Assembly (NCBI RefSeq): GCF_025770765.1
Contig: NZ_JANZKY010000018.1
Location: forward strand, 40,108 to 104,107
DNA: 64,000 bases
DNA from: Propionivibrio soli
GTDB lineage: Bacteria > Pseudomonadota > Gammaproteobacteria > Burkholderiales > Rhodocyclaceae
Reading direction: 5' to 3'
The translations under genes were made by a program, and so were the position numbers. Position 1 is the first letter of the stretch. Every line of letters begins with the position of its first letter. The notes below the pieces were generated by a model. It ran no database searches. It saw only the letters and a list, made by a program, of their open reading frames with translations, and was not told the DNA's origin. Positions 43,110 through 51,155 of this stretch are shown here, in pieces.

Positions 43110-45929
43110 TCAGTAGGCTTGGTCCTCCTTCCTGCTGCACTCTTCGAGTAGGTAGGCGATCGAGCGATACCGGCGGCCCGTCTCTGCGGTCAGTCCGATC
43201 TCGCACGTGCGGTTGGTGGAGACGCCCTCGCGGCATTCAGCGGGGAGGGCGGAGTGAATATGGCGCAGGGCGTGTGCATTGAGCTCGGGGACGACGAAAC
43301 CCCGATCGCCGCCGAAACCGCAACAACCGACGTCGGTGGGCTCGACGACCTGCTCGACGCAGGCGGCGACAAGTTTGCGTAGCGGTTCGTCCGTCGCGCT
43401 GCAACGTACGCTGCAGTTGATGTGTAGCGCGACCGGCCCTGGCTGACGGGTGATAATGAGTCGCGGCAACAAGGCGTCGTGGGCAAACTCGTGAAAATCG
43501 AGGATGCGCAGGCGGCCGGCAAGATGTTTGCGCATTCGGGACGAGCAGGCGCTGGCGTCCATGACTACCGGATGAAAGCCGCCGTGTCCGTCGTCCGCGA
43601 GCTTGAGCAGGGTCCCGGCGAGGCGCTCGGCCATTGCGTCCGCTTCGTCCGCGAGGCCCTTGCTGGCGAGCATCTGCCCGCAGCACAGTGTGTCGACGCG
43701 TTCGGGTAGGCGCGGTGCGTAGCCCGCGCGGCGCAGCAGTTCGATGACAACATCCGGCAAGGGGCGCTCATCCGCGCCGCTCGGCCCGAAAATCCGGTTG
43801 GCGCAGGTCGGGAAATACACGACCGGATCGCCGGCGACGTCGGACACGGGTTGTGGAGCCGTTCCGGGGCGCGGCATTCCGCGTTTCCAGGCGCCGCCCG
43901 AGAGGGTGGCGAGCAGGTCGTCTCCGAGTACGCGCGACGCGACGTGGCCGGCGCCCAACGCCATGCGGCCGAGTCCGGCGACCTGCCCGAAATGATCCGC
44001 CGACCAGTGGCCGATCTGTCGTGCGACGTTCCCAAGTCGGTGCCCGCGGAGGAGACGCGTCAGATCGCCCGTGTTGATCGATACCGGGCAGGCGGTGGAA
44101 CAAAGGCCGCAACCCGCGCAAGTATCGAGGCCGGCGTAGAGAAAGTCCTTGGCCGAAGCGTGCGGCGTACCGTCGCCTTTCGCGTTTGCCGACTCGGACG
44201 CCGATTCGAACGACGATAGCGCGCGCCAAGCGACGATCCGCTGGCGCGGCGAGAGCGTCAGTTGGTGTGACGGGCACATCGGCTCGCAGAAGCCGCATTC
44301 GATGCAGCGGTCGATGAGATTCTCCGCCGCCGGCATCGGCTTGAGGTGTCGCAAATGCGCCTGTGGGTCGTCATCGAGCAGGACGCCGGGGTTAAGCCGG
44401 TTGGCTGGATCGAACAGCGTCTTGATACGCCGCATCAGGGAGGTGGCCTGAGCTCCCCATTCCAGCTCGACAAAGGGCGCCATGTTGCGGCCAGTTCCGT
44501 GCTCGGCCTTCAGCGAGCCGTCGTACGTGTCGACGACGAGATGGCAAACCTCGTTCATGAATCCTGCGTAGCGGGCGACTTCGTCCGGGTGGCTGAAGTC
44601 CTGCGTGAACACGAAGTGCAGATTGCCTTCGAGCGCGTGGCCGAAAATGATCGCCTCGTCGTAGCCGTGCTTGCGCAACAACCCCTGCAGGTCCAGCGTC
44701 GCTGCAGCGAGCGATTCGACCGGGAAGGCCACGTCCTCAATGATCACCGTCGTTCCCGCGCGGCGCACCGCGCCTACCGAGGGAAAGGTGCCCTTGCGCA
44801 CTTTCCAATACGTTTCGCAGGTGGCCGCGTCGGTCGAGAACTGCGGCGGATGGACGGTGACGATGCCTGCGAGCGCGCTCAGCACCGCATCGACACGCCG
44901 TTGCCGTTCGTCGGGCTCGTCGGCCCGCACTTCGACGAGCAACGCCGTCGCCTGATCACCGAGCGCGCGGATCTCAGGCGGCAGACCAGACTTGTTTTCG
45001 ACCGAGCGCAGGGCGGCGCGGTCGAGAAGCTCGACGGCGGACACCGGCTGCGGTTTAAGGCGGACCACCGCTTGGCATGCGGTCTCAATGTCCGGAAAGA
45101 AGACCAGCGCGCTCGCCTTGAACGCTTCGTCGGGGACCGTGCGGTAGGTGATGCGCGAGATGAAGCCGAGCGTGCCTTCGGAACCGATCATCAGGTGCGC
45201 GAGGATGTCGACGGGATCGTCGAAGTCGACCAACGCGTTAAGGCTGTAGCCCGTCGTGTTCTTGATCTTGAATTTGTGCCGGATACGTGCAGCGAGCGCG
45301 TCGTCGGCGAGCGTTTCGGCACGCAGTGCCGACAAGCCATCGAGCAAGGGGGCGTGGCTCGCCTTGAAATGCGCGACGGATTCGGCGTCTTCGGTATCCA
45401 GCACCGCGCCGTCGGCGAGGATGACGCGCAGGCCGGTGAGCGTTTGGTAGCTGTTCTGCGCCGTGCCGCAGCACATTCCGGAGGCATTGTTGGCGGCGAT
45501 GCCGCCGATCTTGCACGCGTTGATCGACGCCGGGTCCGGACCGATCTTGCGTCCGAAAGGAGCGAGCCGCGCGTTGGCGCTGGCGCCGATGAGGCCGGGC
45601 CCCAGGCGGACTGTCGCGGCATCCGGGGCGATCTCCCAGGTCGCGAACCCTTCGCCGATCAAGGCGAGCACACCGTCCGTCACAGCCTGGCCGGAAAGGC
45701 TTGTACCCGCCGCGCGGAATGTGATTGGCCGTCCGTGGCGGGAAGCTTCGGCAAGCAGCGTCTGTACCTCGGTTTCCGACTCGACGATGGCGACGACTTC
45801 CGGGATCAGCCGGTAAAAGCTCGCGTCGGTGCCGTACGCCAGTCGGCGCAGTTCGTCGGTAATCACCTGCCGGGACGGCAATGCCCGGCGCAGCGCGGCA
45901 ACCAGAGCTGCTGTATCCGTCCGGCTCAA
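43110..45929 (-). CDS. FAD and Fe-S D-lactate dehydrogenase-like oxidoreductase (GlcD + Fe-S fusion)
   Basis: A 939-residue enzyme. The N-terminal FAD-binding half has FRAAGTSLSGQAV and NNASGMCCGT. The FAD-linked oxidase C-terminal domain ends near VLLDDDPQAHL. Two 4Fe-4S motifs follow (CIECGFCEPMCPS and CAGCGLCSTACPV) and two CCG-type half-motifs (CCGQ and CCGFGGD). Large enzymes of this build oxidise D-lactate or related 2-hydroxy acids to pyruvate and pass electrons to the respiratory chain. The start is TTG 45929, overlapping the lutB stop (TTGA), with AAGGA nine bases upstream. A frame back to 46409 lies within lutB and is a shadow. Confidence 0.85.
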   Translation of the reverse strand: MSRTDTAALVAALRRALPSRQVITDELRRLAYGTDASFYRLIPEVVAIVESETEVQTLLAEASRHGRPITFRAAGTSLSGQAVTDGVLALIGEGFATWEIAPDAATVRLGPGLIGASANARLAPFGRKIGPDPASINACKIGGIAANNASGMCCGTAQNSYQTLTGLRVILADGAVLDTEDAESVAHFKASHAPLLDGLSALRAETLADDALAARIRHKFKIKNTTGYSLNALVDFDDPVDILAHLMIGSEGTLGFISRITYRTVPDEAFKASALVFFPDIETACQAVVRLKPQPVSAVELLDRAALRSVENKSGLPPEIRALGDQATALLVEVRADEPDERQRRVDAVLSALAGIVTVHPPQFSTDAATCETYWKVRKGTFPSVGAVRRAGTTVIIEDVAFPVESLAAATLDLQGLLRKHGYDEAIIFGHALEGNLHFVFTQDFSHPDEVARYAGFMNEVCHLVVDTYDGSLKAEHGTGRNMAPFVELEWGAQATSLMRRIKTLFDPANRLNPGVLLDDDPQAHLRHLKPMPAAENLIDRCIECGFCEPMCPSHQLTLSPRQRIVAWRALSSFESASESANAKGDGTPHASAKDFLYAGLDTCAGCGLCSTACPVSINTGDLTRLLRGHRLGNVARQIGHWSADHFGQVAGLGRMALGAGHVASRVLGDDLLATLSGGAWKRGMPRPGTAPQPVSDVAGDPVVYFPTCANRIFGPSGADERPLPDVVIELLRRAGYAPRLPERVDTLCCGQMLASKGLADEADAMAERLAGTLLKLADDGHGGFHPVVMDASACSSRMRKHLAGRLRILDFHEFAHDALLPRLIITRQPGPVALHINCSVRCSATDEPLRKLVAACVEQVVEPTDVGCCGFGGDRGFVVPELNAHALRHIHSALPAECREGVSTNRTCEIGLTAETGRRYRSIAYLLEECSRKEDQAY

Positions 45930-47356
45930 CGCGAATGTTCCTTGAGCAGATCGCGCAGGCGCTTTGGCGCGGGCACCAGCGGCGTCCGGCTTGCCGTCCA
46001 AGCACCCTGGTTGGCAGGGGAGAGCGCGCGGCCGCGGCTCAAGAGCCACGAGACGAGCCGGTACGTTTTCAAATGCCCATAGACGAAGGCCCAGCCGCGC
46101 CAGACAGCGCTGGGCAGCATCCGGCGCGCGGCGCCCCGGCCGCGTACGGGCGCATTCGCCGTCGGCAGCGCCTGTGCTTCGTTGCGCAGGCGGACGAGCA
46201 ATTCGGGAATCGGGATGCGCACGGGGCACACTTCGCCGCACGCGCCGCACAGCGTCGAGGCGAACGCCAGCGGATAGGTCGATTCGAGGCCGAGCAGGTG
46301 GGGCGACACGATGGCGCCGATCGGCCCGGGGTAGGTGGTGCCGTAGGCATGTCCTCCGATGCGCGCATACACCGGACAGTGGTTCATGCAGGCGCCGCAG
46401 CGGATGCATTGCAGCGTCGCGCGCATCTGCTCGTCGGCGTAGGCGCGGCTGCGGCCGTTGTCGACGAGAATCAGGTGCACCTCCTCAGGCCCGTCGAGCT
46501 CGCCGGAGCGGCGCGGACCGCTGATCAGGTTGAGGTAGGTGGTCACCGCCTGGCCGGTCGCCGAGCGCGTGAGCAGGCTGTAGAGCGGAGGAACGTGTTC
46601 GAGTTTTTCGACAACCTTCTCGATCCCGGTGATTGCGATATGGATACGCGGGACCGTCGTGCACATGCGCCCGTTGCCTTCATTCTCGACAAGGCAAAGG
46701 GTGCCCGTCTCGGCCACGGCGAAGTTCACGCCCGAGAGACCGATGTCGGCTGCGAGGAACTTGCGGCGCAATACTTGGCGGCCGATGCGTATGAGTTCAT
46801 CGACGTCTTCGGTGTAATCCACACCGGGGATGCGTTCGGCGAAGAGGGTGGCGATTTCCTGTTTCGTCTTGTGAATCGCCGGCATGATGATGTGCGACGG
46901 CGTTTCCCCGGCCAGTTGGACGATGTACTCGCCCATATCCGACTCCAAGGCCTCGATGCCGGCTGCTTCCATTGCGTGGTTGAAGCCGACTTCCTCGCTG
47001 ACCATCGACTTGCCCTTGATGACGTGCCGGGCTTCGATGCGTCGGGCGATGTCGAGGGCAATCGCATTGGCGTCCTCGGCCGTCTCGGCCCAATGCACGT
47101 GGAAGCCGTTGGCGGTCAGGCGGGCTTCGAGCCGTTCGAGCAAGTCCGGCAGGTGCGCCAGGCTGTAGCGGCGGATCGCTTCGCCGAGAGTACGTAGGTT
47201 TTCGAAGGCTTGCGGGTCGGGAAACTGCGCCGCGCGTTTGGCCTGCAGAAAATCCATGGCGCCGCGGAAGCTGCGGCGGTGTGCAGGATTCCCGACGGCG
47301 GCGCGCGTGCGGTCGGCGAATTCCTTGGCCGAGTGGAAGTGGACGGTCTGGCTCAC
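45926..47356 (-). CDS. lutB: L-lactate utilisation iron-sulphur protein LutB
   Basis: A 476-residue protein. The LUD domain (KSMVSEEVGFNHAMEAAGIE; TGTLCLVENEGNGRM) is followed by two ferredoxin-type motifs, CIRCGACMNHCPVY and CGACGEVCPV, for two 4Fe-4S clusters. With LutA and LutC it forms the NAD-independent L-lactate oxidation complex that makes pyruvate. GTG 47356 is preferred because GGAGG lies upstream and it overlaps the lutC stop (GTGA). The frame upstream to 47497 lies inside lutC. The order A-C-B is slightly different from the usual A-B-C. Confidence 0.92.
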   Translation of the reverse strand: MSQTVHFHSAKEFADRTRAAVGNPAHRRSFRGAMDFLQAKRAAQFPDPQAFENLRTLGEAIRRYSLAHLPDLLERLEARLTANGFHVHWAETAEDANAIALDIARRIEARHVIKGKSMVSEEVGFNHAMEAAGIEALESDMGEYIVQLAGETPSHIIMPAIHKTKQEIATLFAERIPGVDYTEDVDELIRIGRQVLRRKFLAADIGLSGVNFAVAETGTLCLVENEGNGRMCTTVPRIHIAITGIEKVVEKLEHVPPLYSLLTRSATGQAVTTYLNLISGPRRSGELDGPEEVHLILVDNGRSRAYADEQMRATLQCIRCGACMNHCPVYARIGGHAYGTTYPGPIGAIVSPHLLGLESTYPLAFASTLCGACGEVCPVRIPIPELLVRLRNEAQALPTANAPVRGRGAARRMLPSAVWRGWAFVYGHLKTYRLVSWLLSRGRALSPANQGAWTASRTPLVPAPKRLRDLLKEHSR

Positions 47357-48042
47357 GATGCACCTCCGTCCGCATGGCGAAGAATGACAACAAGCTCGCG
47401 CGGCCCGTGGGCGCCGTAGGCCAGCGTTTGCTGGATATCGGCGGTCTTCGACGGGCCGGAAACGAGCAGGACGTTTGTCGGCAAGCCGGCGCTCCAACGT
47501 TCCGTTTGCATCGCCGCGTACAGCGTGGCGTGAATGCGGTCGACGTCGAGCAGGACGAAATGGACCGGCGGTACCAGCGACAGCAGGCGCGGTTCCGATG
47601 GCCCCGTCCAGAGGATCAGACTGCCGGTTTCGGCGATCGCGCTATGGGCTACCGACAGGCCGGCGTCGATGTTCTCGAACAAGCGCTCGCGCCAGGTCTC
47701 GAAACTTGCCGCGTAGTCCACGATCTGCAGATCCGATTTCGTGGCGTTGCCACTGTCGTTTTGCCGGCGCAATGCTTCGCCATGCGGCGTGCCGGCGCCG
47801 ACCAGCAGCGTCCGTAGAGATTTTTCTTCCGCAATACGGAGAACCACCGAGGACCAATCGCGTGAAGCGCAGTGATGCACCTCGGCGTGAGAGGCTTCAA
47901 GTGCCGCGGTGAGTTTTCCGACGCGTGCGCTGGCGTCATCGTCCTCCTGGCTGGCGTACCAAGCGTCGACCGCCGGGGCCGCAACGTCTGCCGAGGGTAC
48001 CGACCGCAGGCGTCCGAGAATCCGCTCGCGGGTGGTGCTCAT
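47353..48042 (-). CDS. lutC: L-lactate utilisation protein LutC
   Basis: A 229-residue LUD-domain protein. The segments GLSVAHSAIAETGSLIL and AYGAHGPRELVVIL are typical of LutC/YkgG. It works with LutA and LutB in lactate oxidation but has no cluster motif itself. ATG 48042 overlaps the lutA stop (ATGA), which supports this start and not 48171. It is the second gene of the lut operon. Confidence 0.92.
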   Translation of the reverse strand: MSTTRERILGRLRSVPSADVAAPAVDAWYASQEDDDASARVGKLTAALEASHAEVHHCASRDWSSVVLRIAEEKSLRTLLVGAGTPHGEALRRQNDSGNATKSDLQIVDYAASFETWRERLFENIDAGLSVAHSAIAETGSLILWTGPSEPRLLSLVPPVHFVLLDVDRIHATLYAAMQTERWSAGLPTNVLLVSGPSKTADIQQTLAYGAHGPRELVVILRHADGGAS

Positions 48043-48836
48043 GATCGTTCTCCGCCCGTCCGCCGCCAGAGGAAAGTCGCGAGGTGCTCGCCGGGCAGGG
48101 TGGGTTTGGCGTTCCCAGCACGTTCGTCCTGTTTCGCGGCGTGGCCCACGATATTGAACAGGCAGCCGCAATCGGCGCTAACGACGAGGCCGGCGCCTGT
48201 CGCTCGCAGGCTTTGCACCTTGTCGTCCGCCATCGCCTCCGAGATATCCGGATGCCGGATGGCGAAGGTCCCGCCGAAACCGCAGCATTCTTCGGCGTGC
48301 GCCTGCTCGACGAGTTTGACGTTCGGTAGGCCGCGCAGAAGCGCGGTGCTTGTTGTGTGGGATCCCATTTCCCGGCGCGCGTGGCATGAGGTGTGCAGTG
48401 CCACGGTGCAAGGTTCCACGGCATCGTTGTGCTGGAAACCGACGACATGCACGAGGAATTCCGACAGTTCGAAGACGCGTTCGCCAAGTTCGCGCGCCCG
48501 TTCCGCGAGGGTGGGTTCGTCGGCAAAAAGGCTGGGGTAGTGATGGCGAATCATCGCCGCGCACGAACCGGAGGGAACGACGACGGGCCACGGACGGGGA
48601 AACAGGTCGAGCTGTTGCCGGGCGACGGCTCGTGCTTCGTCCGGGTAACCGCTCGAGTAGGCGGGCTGCCCGCAGCAGGTTTGCGCCTCGGGAAAATGCA
48701 CGCGAATGCCTTCCCTTTCCAGGAGACGCACGGTGTCGAGACCCGCTTCCGGGGCGAACTGATCGACCAGGCAGGTTGCAAAAAGATATACGTCTCCGGG
48801 CTTAGCTGGATAGTGCCGGTGGCTGGTGTTCGACAT
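48039..48836 (-). CDS. lutA: L-lactate utilisation protein LutA (CCG-domain Fe-S protein)
   Basis: A 265-residue protein with two CCG-type cysteine-rich domains (QTCCGQPAYSSGY near residue 48 and EECCGFGGTFAIRHPDIS near residue 180) that hold Fe-S clusters, as in LutA/YkgE and heterodisulfide-reductase subunit B. It is the first gene of the lactate operon. ATG 48836 has AGGAG seven bases upstream, and the longer frame to 49193 crosses the regulatory region. A FadR-type operator sequence lies 60 nt before the start. Confidence 0.93.
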   Translation of the reverse strand: MSNTSHRHYPAKPGDVYLFATCLVDQFAPEAGLDTVRLLEREGIRVHFPEAQTCCGQPAYSSGYPDEARAVARQQLDLFPRPWPVVVPSGSCAAMIRHHYPSLFADEPTLAERARELGERVFELSEFLVHVVGFQHNDAVEPCTVALHTSCHARREMGSHTTSTALLRGLPNVKLVEQAHAEECCGFGGTFAIRHPDISEAMADDKVQSLRATGAGLVVSADCGCLFNIVGHAAKQDERAGNAKPTLPGEHLATFLWRRTGGERS

Positions 48837-48895
48837 CGACTTGCTCCTTTCGGCATTCACGATGTTCGCAGCATGATGGTCATCGAGTGGTAATC

Positions 48896-48906
48896 TGGTA
48901 TGACCA
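48896..48906. promoter_or_regulatory. GntR/FadR-type operator candidate before lutA
   Basis: TGGT-ATG-ACCA is a perfect short palindrome of the form recognised by FadR/LldR-type GntR regulators. It lies inside a longer repeat, GATGGTCAT (48875-48883) with ATGACCATC (48900-48908). It sits 60 nt before the lutA start on the minus strand. The matching regulator gene is divergent. Confidence 0.6.
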
Positions 48907-48995
48907 TCAAGTTTGCGGACTCTATGAGCGAGAAACACCGATGTCAACTGATTTTTTCCGCCGTTGACGCTTTGCCTCGTACTGACTAGTATCGC

Positions 48996-49010
48996 AGTGG
49001 TCTTACCACT
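48996..49010. promoter_or_regulatory. Second GntR/FadR-type operator before the regulator gene
   Basis: AGTGGT-CTT-ACCACT is a perfect six-base inverted repeat with a three-base centre and shares the TGGT-N3-ACCA core with the site near lutA. It lies directly before the ribosome site (AAGGA, 49011-49015) of the regulator gene, where binding would block its own expression. The centres of the two sites are about 102 bp apart. Confidence 0.6.
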
Positions 49011-49020
49011 AAGGACAATG

Positions 49021-49794
49021 ATGGACGCGACGCGATCACCACGGCCTGCCGTGGCCCGTATTTCGGATACTGTCGCTGCCGAACTCGAGAAGCGCATTCT
49101 CGAAGGCTCGCTCAAACCCGGAAAGCGGCTGCCGTCTGAACGCGACCTGGCCGCTGAACTCGGTGTTTCGCGCCCTTCGGTGCGTGCGGCCATCCAGCAG
49201 CTCGCAGCACGCGGCTTCCTGGTGACGCGGCACGGCGAGGGAACGTTTGTTACTGACCGGTTGCAGGCGCACTTCGCCGATCCTTGGCAAGAAATGCTGC
49301 AGGGGCAACCGTTACTGCAGCGCGACTTGCTTGAATTCCGCCAGATGCTGGAAGGCCAGGCGGCCGCGCTGGCCGCCGACCGTGCTACGGATGCCGACCT
49401 CGAACGGCTCGACGCCGCTTACCAGGCGATGGAAGCGGCGTATGCAGGGAAAGACATGGTGGCTTGCATCGACACCGACGTGGCCTTTCACCAGGTCATC
49501 GCCGAGGCGGCACACAACGTGCTGATCGGGCACTTGAGCGCCAGCCTCATGCGTGTCATCCACGGTCATATTTCGCACAATCTCGAACACCTGCAGGCGA
49601 GACCCCAACGCTGGGGGCAATTGCAGGATCAACACCGGGCGATCTGGCAAGCCATACACGACCGCGACCCGGAGGCGGCGGGGCGTTCCGCCCGCTCGCA
49701 TATCGGTTTCGTGCGCGAAAGCATGGCGGAAACGGCGCAAGAGGAAGAGCGGAGAAACGCCGCGCGGCGGCGGCTCGGCGAGACGGGGGGCTGA
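49021..49794 (+). CDS. GntR-family (FadR subfamily) lactate regulator, LldR-like
   Basis: A 257-residue regulator. The winged helix (RISDTVAAELEKRILEGSLK; PSERDLAAELGVSRPSVRAA) is followed by an all-helical FCD effector-binding domain with metal ligands in the D-H-H pattern, e.g. DVAFHQVIAEAAHN. LldR/LutR proteins respond to L-lactate and repress permease and oxidase genes. ATG 49021 is chosen over ATG 49018 because AAGGA lies five bases upstream. It is divergent from lutA with two shared operator-like sites. Confidence 0.9.
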   Translation: MDATRSPRPAVARISDTVAAELEKRILEGSLKPGKRLPSERDLAAELGVSRPSVRAAIQQLAARGFLVTRHGEGTFVTDRLQAHFADPWQEMLQGQPLLQRDLLEFRQMLEGQAAALAADRATDADLERLDAAYQAMEAAYAGKDMVACIDTDVAFHQVIAEAAHNVLIGHLSASLMRVIHGHISHNLEHLQARPQRWGQLQDQHRAIWQAIHDRDPEAAGRSARSHIGFVRESMAETAQEEERRNAARRRLGETGG

Positions 49795-49844
49795 AAGTAG
49801 CGGGACTTGCTCGATCCTGAGCGAGGCTGAGAGTGAAGGTGAGG

Positions 49845-49866
49845 AAACGCCGCTAAAGGCGCTTTT
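49845..49866 (+). terminator. Weak intrinsic terminator after the GntR gene
   Basis: CGCC (49848-49851) pairs with GGCG (49858-49861) around GCTAAA, with A residues before the stem and CTTTT after it. The stem is short but the T-tract is in the right place, 50 nt after the stop. Confidence 0.4.
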
Positions 49867-50009
49867 CTACTAGAAAAAACTGCGGCGTTCCCCCTGTATG
49901 ATGAAGTCAGTGGGAAATGCCGTGCAGGGACGTAAGTCGGTACCGGTCGGCGGGTTCGGCTGGTGCGTGGTGGCCGGCAAAGAGGGACAGAGAGAGAACG
50001 GGAGGAATG

Positions 50010-51152
50010 ATGCGTGCGGTTTCGGCTACGTCGGTGAATCATGATCCCTATCGTGCGGGCATGGCGCTGGGCGAAGCGCTGGGCGCGGTTGAACCGGAGG
50101 TTGTTTTCCTGTTTTCGTCGATCCATTTCGCGGCCCCCGACCTGATCGAAGGCCTGTACGACGGTTTGGGTCGCGATGACGTGATCGTCGTGGGAAACAG
50201 CGGCGACGGGTGTTTCGAGTCGAGCGGCGTTTTCGATTATGGTGCCGCCGCGCTCGGTCTGAACTCCGACGGGCGGGTAAGCTGGCGTCTTGATCGTGTC
50301 TGTGACCTAAACGATAACCTTGAGCGCAAGCTGGAAGGTTTGATTTCACGCGTGAGCGAAGGTGAGCTTCCTCGCCTTGCGTATCTCGTATCGGATTTTC
50401 GAGTCGATCCCTGTGTCGTTGAAGCAACGCTGAATCGGACCGCCGCGTTTCCGATCGTCGGCGGCTTGGCCATGGATGACCGAAAGGGTGCCGCCTGCTT
50501 CATTTACGCCAACGGGGAAGTGACAAACGACGCGATCGTCATGCTGGCAGCGTATGGCGATCTCGAGTTCTCGCTCGCTGTGGGGAATTCGCAGCCGTCG
50601 GTCGGGCACCCCGGGCGGATCGAGTCGGCAAACAGCCACATCATCGATCGTATCGACGGGGTGACGGCCGCGGAATTCATTGAACGGGAAACCGGCAAGC
50701 CGGTGTTGCAGACGGATCGGGGCGTGCTGTCGGTACGCATCAGCAGCCCGAACGGACCGGACGAAGCGCGGTTGCGTTCCATCATGCTCAAGGCCACGTT
50801 ATCGTCTGGATCGCTTGGGTTCTTCGGCGGAGTTAACGTTGGCGAAACCGTCCAGGCCTGCCAAGCCGATCCGGAAATCATGCTGGACGAGATTCGCCGC
50901 ATTGCCGCCCGTCTGCGCGGGCAGGGGAGCGAACCCGCCGCCGCGTTGATTGTCAGTTGCACTGGCAGAAAGGCTTTTCTGGGGCCGCTGATCGAACGCG
51001 AGGTGAACGAACTCAAGCAGGCGTTTTCGCCGGGTCTCCCAATCGCGGGGTTTCCCTCGCGAGGCGAAATTTCGCCATTGCCGCGGGGAGAGGGCTACAC
51101 CCGCAATCTGTTTCACAACATGACATGCGCCACGGTGGTGTTCTGGCGGTAG
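50010..51152 (+). CDS. FIST-domain sensory protein
   Basis: A 380-residue protein with FIST N and FIST C domains. EVVFLFSSIHFAAPDLIEGL, GNSGDGCFES and the C-terminal PIAGFPSRGEISPLP with CATVVFWR are typical. FIST domains are thought to bind small ligands and often pair with c-di-GMP or chemotaxis output proteins. Here the next gene starts only 3 nt later and encodes a PAS-GGDEF-EAL protein, so this is probably its input partner. The start is ATG 50010 or 50007 (GGAGG at 50001-50005). The first leaves the better spacing of four bases. Confidence 0.9.
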   Translation: MRAVSATSVNHDPYRAGMALGEALGAVEPEVVFLFSSIHFAAPDLIEGLYDGLGRDDVIVVGNSGDGCFESSGVFDYGAAALGLNSDGRVSWRLDRVCDLNDNLERKLEGLISRVSEGELPRLAYLVSDFRVDPCVVEATLNRTAAFPIVGGLAMDDRKGAACFIYANGEVTNDAIVMLAAYGDLEFSLAVGNSQPSVGHPGRIESANSHIIDRIDGVTAAEFIERETGKPVLQTDRGVLSVRISSPNGPDEARLRSIMLKATLSSGSLGFFGGVNVGETVQACQADPEIMLDEIRRIAARLRGQGSEPAAALIVSCTGRKAFLGPLIEREVNELKQAFSPGLPIAGFPSRGEISPLPRGEGYTRNLFHNMTCATVVFWR

Positions 51153-51155
51153 GGG

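Noticed and set aside
45930..46409. Upstream extension of the FAD/Fe-S oxidoreductase frame to give 1099 residues
   Set aside because: This part lies wholly inside lutB in another frame, is Arg-rich and has no family match. TTG 45929 gives a normal family length.
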